A DNA stretch of 17,552 bases, taken from positions 1 through 17,552 of the forward strand of contig JAIWNU010000127.1 of the NCBI GenBank assembly GCA_020216655.1, given 5' to 3'. Of the stretch, positions 13,049 to 17,552 are shown piece after piece. The notes under the pieces are model-generated. The model was not told where the DNA came from, made no database searches, and saw only the letters and a list, made by a program, of their open reading frames with translations. The DNA comes from Treponema sp. (GTDB lineage: Bacteria; Spirochaetota; Spirochaetia; Treponematales; Breznakiellaceae). The position numbers and the translations under genes were made by a program. Position 1 is the stretch's first letter, and each line of letters begins with the position of its first letter.

Positions 13049-16000
13049 GTGTATAAAAGCGTAGATCCCAAAGTAGATTTTCCAAAAATGGAAGAGGAAA
13101 TCCTTGCATTCTGGGAAAAACATGACATTTTCAAAAAATCAATTTCCCAGCGGGAAGGAAAGGATGAATTTGTCTTTTATGACGGTCCTCCCTTCGCCAC
13201 GGGCCTTCCGCACTTCGGTCACTTTGTGCCCGGTACTATAAAAGACATTATTCCCCGTTACCAGACGATGAAGGGTAAAAAGGTAGAGCGCCGCTTCGGC
13301 TGGGACTGCCACGGATTACCCGTAGAAAACCTGATCGAAAAAGAACTGGGCCTCAATTCCAAGACCGACATTGAAAAATTCGGGGTCGCCAATTTCAACG
13401 AGGCTTGCCGGTCCTCGGTGCTGCGTTATGTTTCCGAATGGCGCCGCATCGTAACCCGTCTGGGCCGCTGGGTAGACTTTGATAATGACTATAAAACAAT
13501 GGATCCCGATTATATGGAATCCATTTGGTGGGTTATGAAGACCCTCTGGGAAAAGGGCCTCCTTTACGAAGGCTATTATATTCTCCCTTATTGCCCCCGC
13601 TGTTCCACCGTACTCTCCAACCACGAACTCAATCTGGGGGGCTACAAGGATGTCCATGACCCGGCCATTACGGTCAAATTTAAAGTAAATGGCGTCATTC
13701 CCGGTTCTGCCGCAGCCCAGGCAAAGCTAGCAGGCCTTGCCGATGGTAATACCTATCTTTTAGCCTGGACCACCACTCCGTGGACCTTGCCATCCAACCT
13801 TGCTTTGGCGGTGGGTCCCGAAATCGACTATGTGCTTGTGCAGGATGGAGCAGAACGGTATATCCTTGCGGAGGCCCGGCTTTCCGCCTATTACAAAAAG
13901 GCAGAAGACTACCAGATCCTCTGGAAAAAGAAGGGAGATGAGCTTGTCGGTATTAGCTATGAGCCCCTTTTCCCCTATTTTAAGGATGCCAAAGAACAGA
14001 ATGCCTTCCGAACCTACAGCGGAGACTATGTTTCCACCGAAGACGGTACAGGTATAGTCCATATTGCCCCCGGTTTCGGCGAAGACGACCAGCGGATCCT
14101 CAAAGGTACGGGGGTTCCGACTATTTGCCCCGTTGATGCGGAATGTCGCTTTACCGATGAAGTGCCTGATTATAAGGGACTTTTTGTCAAAGACGCAGAC
14201 AAGGCTATAATGGAGCGGCTAAAAACGGAGGGAAAACTTGTTAAACGGGACCAGATCCTCCATGCCTATCCCCACTGCTGGCGCTGTTCGAGCCCCCTCA
14301 TCTACCGGGCGGTAAGTTCCTGGTTTGTAAATGTGACAAAAATAAAGCAGGATATGCTGGATGCAAACCAGGAGATTCACTGGGTGCCGGATCACATCCG
14401 GGATGGCCGCTTCGGAAAGTGGCTCGAAGGGGCCCGTGACTGGGCTATCAGCCGCAACCGTTACTGGGGAAATCCGCTGCCGATCTGGAAGTGCCCGGAC
14501 TGCGGCAAGACAATCTGTGTGGGCAGCCGCAAGGAACTGCAGGACCTTTCCGGTGTGGAAGTAACAGACCTGCACAAGCACTTTGTGGATGAAATTACCA
14601 TTCCCTGTTCCTGCGGCGGAACCATGAAGCGGATCCCTGAGGTGTTGGACTGCTGGTTTGAATCCGGCGCCATGCCCTATGCCCAGAACCACTATCCTTT
14701 TGAAAACAAAGAGTTTTTTGAATCCCATTTCCCCGCGGACTTTATCAGCGAAGGGCTCGATCAGACCCGGGGCTGGTTTTATACCCTTACCATTCTGGGC
14801 GCGGCTCTTTTTAAACGGCCTGCCTTTAAGAATTGTGTCGTCAATGGTCTTGTGCTTGCAGAAGACGGCAAAAAGATGTCCAAGAGCCTCAGGAACTACA
14901 CGGATCCCATGGATGTCATCAATACCTTCGGAGCCGATGCCCTCAGGCTTTTCCTCATGCATTCCGCAGTTGTTAAGGCCGATGACCTTCGGTACAGTGA
15001 CGAAGGGGTTAAGGATGTACTCAAGAGCATCATTATTCCCCTGTGGAACTCCTACAGCTTTTATGTGACCTACGCCAATATCGACCACATGAAGCCCACA
15101 AAAGCGCCGGATAATCCATCCAATCCGCTGGACAAATGGATACTTTCGGTGGCCGAATCGATGGTAGAACGGGTTACCGCAGCCCTTGACGGTTACGACA
15201 TGAACCGGGCCATTGACCCAATCGTTGAGTTCATCGATCTCCTGAATAACTGGTATATCCGCCGATCCCGGCGCCGCTTCTGGCGGAGCGAGAACGACAG
15301 TGACAAGGCAGAAGCCTATAGTACCCTGTACAGCGTGCTTAAAAAACTGAGCCTTGTTGCAGCCCCCATTATGCCCTATACCACCGAGGCGATTTGGCAG
15401 AACCTGCGGCTGGAAACAGACCCCATTTCGGTCCATCTGGCGGATTACCCGACGGCGGAACAGCACCGGAAAGACGAAGGGCTGGAATTCAAGATGTCCG
15501 TGGTCCAGCATGCGGTATCCATGGGCCGGGCGCTCCGGTATCAGTACAACATTAAGGTTCGACAGCCCCTGCGTTCGGTAGAGCTGGTTACCCGAAATCC
15601 CGAAGAAAAGAAGGTTCTCCTGGAAATGGAAGAAATTATCCGGGAAGAACTGAATGTTAAAAATGTGGTGTTCCGGGACAACGAAGAAGACCTGGTGGAA
15701 TATCAGGCTAAGGCTAATTTCCGTATCCTGGGTAAAGAACTGGGTAAGGATATGAAGGCCGCCGCCGAACGGATAGAAAGCTTAAGCCAGCAGGAAATTC
15801 AGGGACTCCTCGAAGGAGCAACCCTGAGCATCGAAGTAAACGGCAAAAATGTGGACCTCACTGCGGATAAGCTCGATATACGGCGGCTTGAAAAAGCCAA
15901 CGTTAAGGTGCTTAACGAGGGTACCCTTACCGTCGGCCTTGATACGGAAGTTACCGAAGAACTTGCCCAAGAAGGGGATGTACGGGATCTTGTGCGGGGC

Positions 16001-16216
16001 ATTCAGAATTTACGGAAGGAAAGCGGTCTTGAAGTAACCGACCGGATTCGGCTAACCCTGTATGGATCTGAAAGGCTCAAAGCAGCCTACGCTTCCTTTG
16101 TAGACTATATTGCCCAGGAAACCCTGGCCATAGATATTCAATGGAAAGAGCTTTCTTCCATGACTGCAGTAGAAGCGGGCGATGAGGAATGGAAAGTAGC
16201 CTTGGAGAAGGCATAA
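13049..16216 (+). CDS. ileS: Isoleucyl-tRNA synthetase, eukaryote-like (type 2) form
   Basis: This cytoplasmic class I synthetase charges tRNA-Ile with isoleucine. It has about 1055 residues, longer than the ~930 of the E. coli type and in the range of the type 2 enzymes shared by eukaryotes and some bacteria. The HIGH motif appears as GLPHFGH (HFGH at 55-58) after YDGPPFAT, followed by GWDCHGLPVE. The editing (CP1) domain includes LLAWTTTPWTLPSNLALAVG. A metal-binding CWRCSSPLIYR, the WAISRNRYWGNPLPIW segment, FISEGLDQTRGWFYTL and KMSKS (609-613) follow, then the anticodon-binding domain. I chose GTG 13049 because of the strong GAGGGAGGAG just ahead. An in-frame ATG at 13007 would add 14 unlikely residues and bury that site. 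Type 2 enzymes are generally tolerant of mupirocin. A lipoprotein gene follows after 16 bases. Confidence 0.97.
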   Translation: MYKSVDPKVDFPKMEEEILAFWEKHDIFKKSISQREGKDEFVFYDGPPFATGLPHFGHFVPGTIKDIIPRYQTMKGKKVERRFGWDCHGLPVENLIEKELGLNSKTDIEKFGVANFNEACRSSVLRYVSEWRRIVTRLGRWVDFDNDYKTMDPDYMESIWWVMKTLWEKGLLYEGYYILPYCPRCSTVLSNHELNLGGYKDVHDPAITVKFKVNGVIPGSAAAQAKLAGLADGNTYLLAWTTTPWTLPSNLALAVGPEIDYVLVQDGAERYILAEARLSAYYKKAEDYQILWKKKGDELVGISYEPLFPYFKDAKEQNAFRTYSGDYVSTEDGTGIVHIAPGFGEDDQRILKGTGVPTICPVDAECRFTDEVPDYKGLFVKDADKAIMERLKTEGKLVKRDQILHAYPHCWRCSSPLIYRAVSSWFVNVTKIKQDMLDANQEIHWVPDHIRDGRFGKWLEGARDWAISRNRYWGNPLPIWKCPDCGKTICVGSRKELQDLSGVEVTDLHKHFVDEITIPCSCGGTMKRIPEVLDCWFESGAMPYAQNHYPFENKEFFESHFPADFISEGLDQTRGWFYTLTILGAALFKRPAFKNCVVNGLVLAEDGKKMSKSLRNYTDPMDVINTFGADALRLFLMHSAVVKADDLRYSDEGVKDVLKSIIIPLWNSYSFYVTYANIDHMKPTKAPDNPSNPLDKWILSVAESMVERVTAALDGYDMNRAIDPIVEFIDLLNNWYIRRSRRRFWRSENDSDKAEAYSTLYSVLKKLSLVAAPIMPYTTEAIWQNLRLETDPISVHLADYPTAEQHRKDEGLEFKMSVVQHAVSMGRALRYQYNIKVRQPLRSVELVTRNPEEKKVLLEMEEIIREELNVKNVVFRDNEEDLVEYQAKANFRILGKELGKDMKAAAERIESLSQQEIQGLLEGATLSIEVNGKNVDLTADKLDIRRLEKANVKVLNEGTLTVGLDTEVTEELAQEGDVRDLVRGIQNLRKESGLEVTDRIRLTLYGSERLKAAYASFVDYIAQETLAIDIQWKELSSMTAVEAGDEEWKVALEKA

Positions 16217-16232
16217 GGCTCGGGTAAGCTTG

Positions 16233-17237
16233 ATGAAAAAACGGTGGGGCGCAGGAAGCATATTCGGCCTATTGGTTCTCATTCTGGCAGTGCTGGGTGA
16301 GACTTCCTGTACCACCGTTCCGGCCGTTTCGCCTGAATTTAAGTCCCATCCCTTTGCCGAGCTCCCACCAGGAGCGGCTCTTTATGTCTATGGAAATGTT
16401 CAAAAAAGTCGAAGCTTCCTTAAAGAATTGTACCGCCTCGATTCGGAAAGCTTATCTGGAGACTTATCGGGAGGCTTGTTAAAAAAGGTTCCCCCTTCGG
16501 CACTGGAAATGGCTGACCAATTCTATGGGGCTTTTTATAGGGAAAACCCTGAACGGAACTGGTATGCCTTTGTGTCGGGCCGTTTTCCTGTTTTTCAGAG
16601 TAATCTTTCGTTGTTCTTTAACCCCGAGTGGAAAAAAAAGCGCAGCGGAGGCCTATCCTACTGGAGATCGGAGAAACAGCGCGTTTCGCTCCAGATAAGT
16701 TCCCGGCAGCTCATCCTTACCGATGGTATCCCGCAAACCGCAGCCTCGCTTGGCAGCTCCCTCTATGGAACTGAAAGCGGCGAAACAGACTCTTTGCTGC
16801 AGGATATATCACTTTCCCATCTTGTTATACTAATGCCGAAACCGCAGAGTCTCTTTCAGTCTGCATTGGCAGGACTTGGCATTCCAGCTCAAAACCTGCA
16901 AATTCCGATGGAGGAAATCAGGGTAAAACTGTACTCGTCGGCTATTCAGGACTCTTACGAAATACAACTTAACTTACAAACCGGCAGCCCTGTATACGCC
17001 CGTGCCCTGGGAGCCCTGCTATCCCTCGGGTCCCGGATGCTCTCAACATGGGAAATGGGGGCTGCAGCAGAAGATTCATCCCTCGCCTTGCAGCAATTCG
17101 CCGGAATACTGCTTTCTGGCAGCCAGAAAACTGAAGGTAACAGGATCATTGTAGTGAGTAAGCAAGTCTCTCAAGAGGAACTTGCTTTACTTTTACATAA
17201 CTTATTAGTATATTTTCAGCGAAATAAAACCTTTTAG
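16233..17237 (+). CDS. Probable lipoprotein of unknown function
   Basis: This 334-residue protein has an N-terminal basic start (MKKRWGAG) and a hydrophobic stretch (GLLVLILAVLG) ending in ETSC, with Cys26 as a likely lipid-modified residue. The lipobox is atypical because position -3 is Glu, although spirochaetal lipoboxes are known to be relaxed. The mature part would be in the periplasm or on the cell surface. Its body is mixed, with alternating hydrophobic strands (PPGAALYVYGN, NWYAFVSGRFP, HLVILMPKPQSL, SYEIQLNLQTG) and a helical C-terminus (SQEELALLLHNLLVYFQ). I recognise no family. A TTG directly before the chosen ATG would add one residue; the site GGG (16222-16224) serves either. It lies 16 bases after ileS and 23 bases before the zinc-ribbon gene, so all three may be cotranscribed. 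Confidence 0.8.
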   Translation: MKKRWGAGSIFGLLVLILAVLGETSCTTVPAVSPEFKSHPFAELPPGAALYVYGNVQKSRSFLKELYRLDSESLSGDLSGGLLKKVPPSALEMADQFYGAFYRENPERNWYAFVSGRFPVFQSNLSLFFNPEWKKKRSGGLSYWRSEKQRVSLQISSRQLILTDGIPQTAASLGSSLYGTESGETDSLLQDISLSHLVILMPKPQSLFQSALAGLGIPAQNLQIPMEEIRVKLYSSAIQDSYEIQLNLQTGSPVYARALGALLSLGSRMLSTWEMGAAAEDSSLALQQFAGILLSGSQKTEGNRIIVVSKQVSQEELALLLHNLLVYFQRNKTF

Positions 17238-17260
17238 ATAAAGACGGAGAGGAATTCACC

Positions 17261-17524
17261 ATGCCTACCTATGAATATGAATGCAAGACCTGCGGTCACA
17301 CCTTTGAGGTATTTCAGAACATGAGCGATCCCGCAGTAAAATCCTGTCCTGAATTCGGCAAAGATGTGCGTCGTCTTATTAACGGGGGAACGGGCATCAT
17401 TTTCAAGGGCTCCGGATTTTATGTAACCGATAAGGGAAGCTCTAAGTCATCTTCTGGCTCTTCCTCTTGTTCCACCTGCAGCAGTTCCGATTCTGGAACC
17501 TGCGCTTCTAAGACCGCCGTTTAA
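17261..17524 (+). CDS. FmdB-type zinc-ribbon protein missing the fourth cysteine
   Basis: This 87-residue member of the FmdB regulatory-protein family (a small zinc ribbon) starts with the hallmark MPTYEYECKTCGHTFEVFQN and contains VRRLINGGTGIIFKGSGFYV. The first knuckle is C8-x2-C11. The second should be CPxCG but reads CPEFG: C29 is kept and the last ligand is Phe32, encoded by TTC at 17354-17356. The tail from about residue 59 is almost only Ser, Gly and Lys with extra cysteines (SSSCSTCSSSDSGTCASK), a Ser-rich tail being common in the family. GGAGAGGA precedes the ATG. It is probably cytoplasmic. FmdB was named for a role in amide-degradation gene regulation, but most homologues have no proven function. 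Confidence 0.93.
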   Translation: MPTYEYECKTCGHTFEVFQNMSDPAVKSCPEFGKDVRRLINGGTGIIFKGSGFYVTDKGSSKSSSGSSSCSTCSSSDSGTCASKTAV

Positions 17525-17552
17525 CCTGCAATGCAGCTGCCGCTCCGGTTTT

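Noticed and set aside
14219..15511. Long open frame (about 430 codons) on the minus strand inside ileS
   Set aside because: It lies entirely opposite the conserved catalytic and anticodon-binding parts of IleRS, has no family motif, and is explained by codon composition of the real gene.
17523..17552. Possible terminator after the zinc-ribbon gene (AACC...GGTTTT with GCAGCTGC inside)
   Set aside because: Only a 4-bp outer stem is visible and the window ends in the T-run, so it cannot be judged.

Overview
The window looks like a chromosomal segment of a spirochaete, most probably a Treponema-type organism. I infer this from a eukaryote-like (type 2) isoleucyl-tRNA synthetase, a methyl-accepting chemotaxis protein, several TPR scaffold proteins, and a roughly 50% G+C core-gene context. 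No phage, insertion sequence, CRISPR, rRNA or tRNA is visible. Coding density is very high: the longest stretch without a gene is about 200 bases, upstream of ileS.

Layout. (1) 1-531, plus strand: C-terminal end of a chemotaxis receptor. It converges on (2) 1376-538, minus strand: an M28-family zinc aminopeptidase whose reading frame is broken at a run of ten A residues. (3) 1430-2365, plus: the redox chaperone Hsp33. (4) 5313-2346, minus: a three-gene, translationally coupled unit. In order of transcription it encodes a membrane-anchored TPR protein with a C-terminal Mrr-like nuclease-fold domain, a calcineurin-like phosphoesterase, and a ParB/sulfiredoxin-fold protein. Both junctions are 4-base ATGA overlaps. 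(5) 5430-12173, plus: six tightly packed genes with gaps of 2 to 15 bases. They encode a secreted TPR protein, a large membrane-anchored TPR protein with a TolA-like Ala/Glu/Lys helix, an AI-2E family permease, an ACT-domain protein, a DUF711/UPF0210 protein and a major-facilitator transporter. (6) 12848-12216, minus: endonuclease III. (7) 13049-17524, plus: ileS, a probable lipoprotein, and a small FmdB-type zinc-ribbon protein.

How the genes relate. The two TPR proteins of block 5 would sit on either side of, or in, the inner membrane and look like envelope scaffolds. A third TPR protein is transcribed divergently from them. Block 4 combines a membrane tether, a probably dead nuclease fold, a phosphoesterase with an altered metal motif, and a ParB-like fold. 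It is the best candidate here for an undescribed functional unit. The ACT and DUF711 genes form a pair known from many bacteria but without a firmly assigned function. Two minus-strand genes (M28 peptidase, nth) share an unusual start architecture: a good -10 box exactly 6 bases from the ATG and no ribosome binding site, which predicts leaderless mRNAs. The ileS leader contains a perfect 10-bp stem-loop whose loop is complementary to the ileS ribosome binding site.
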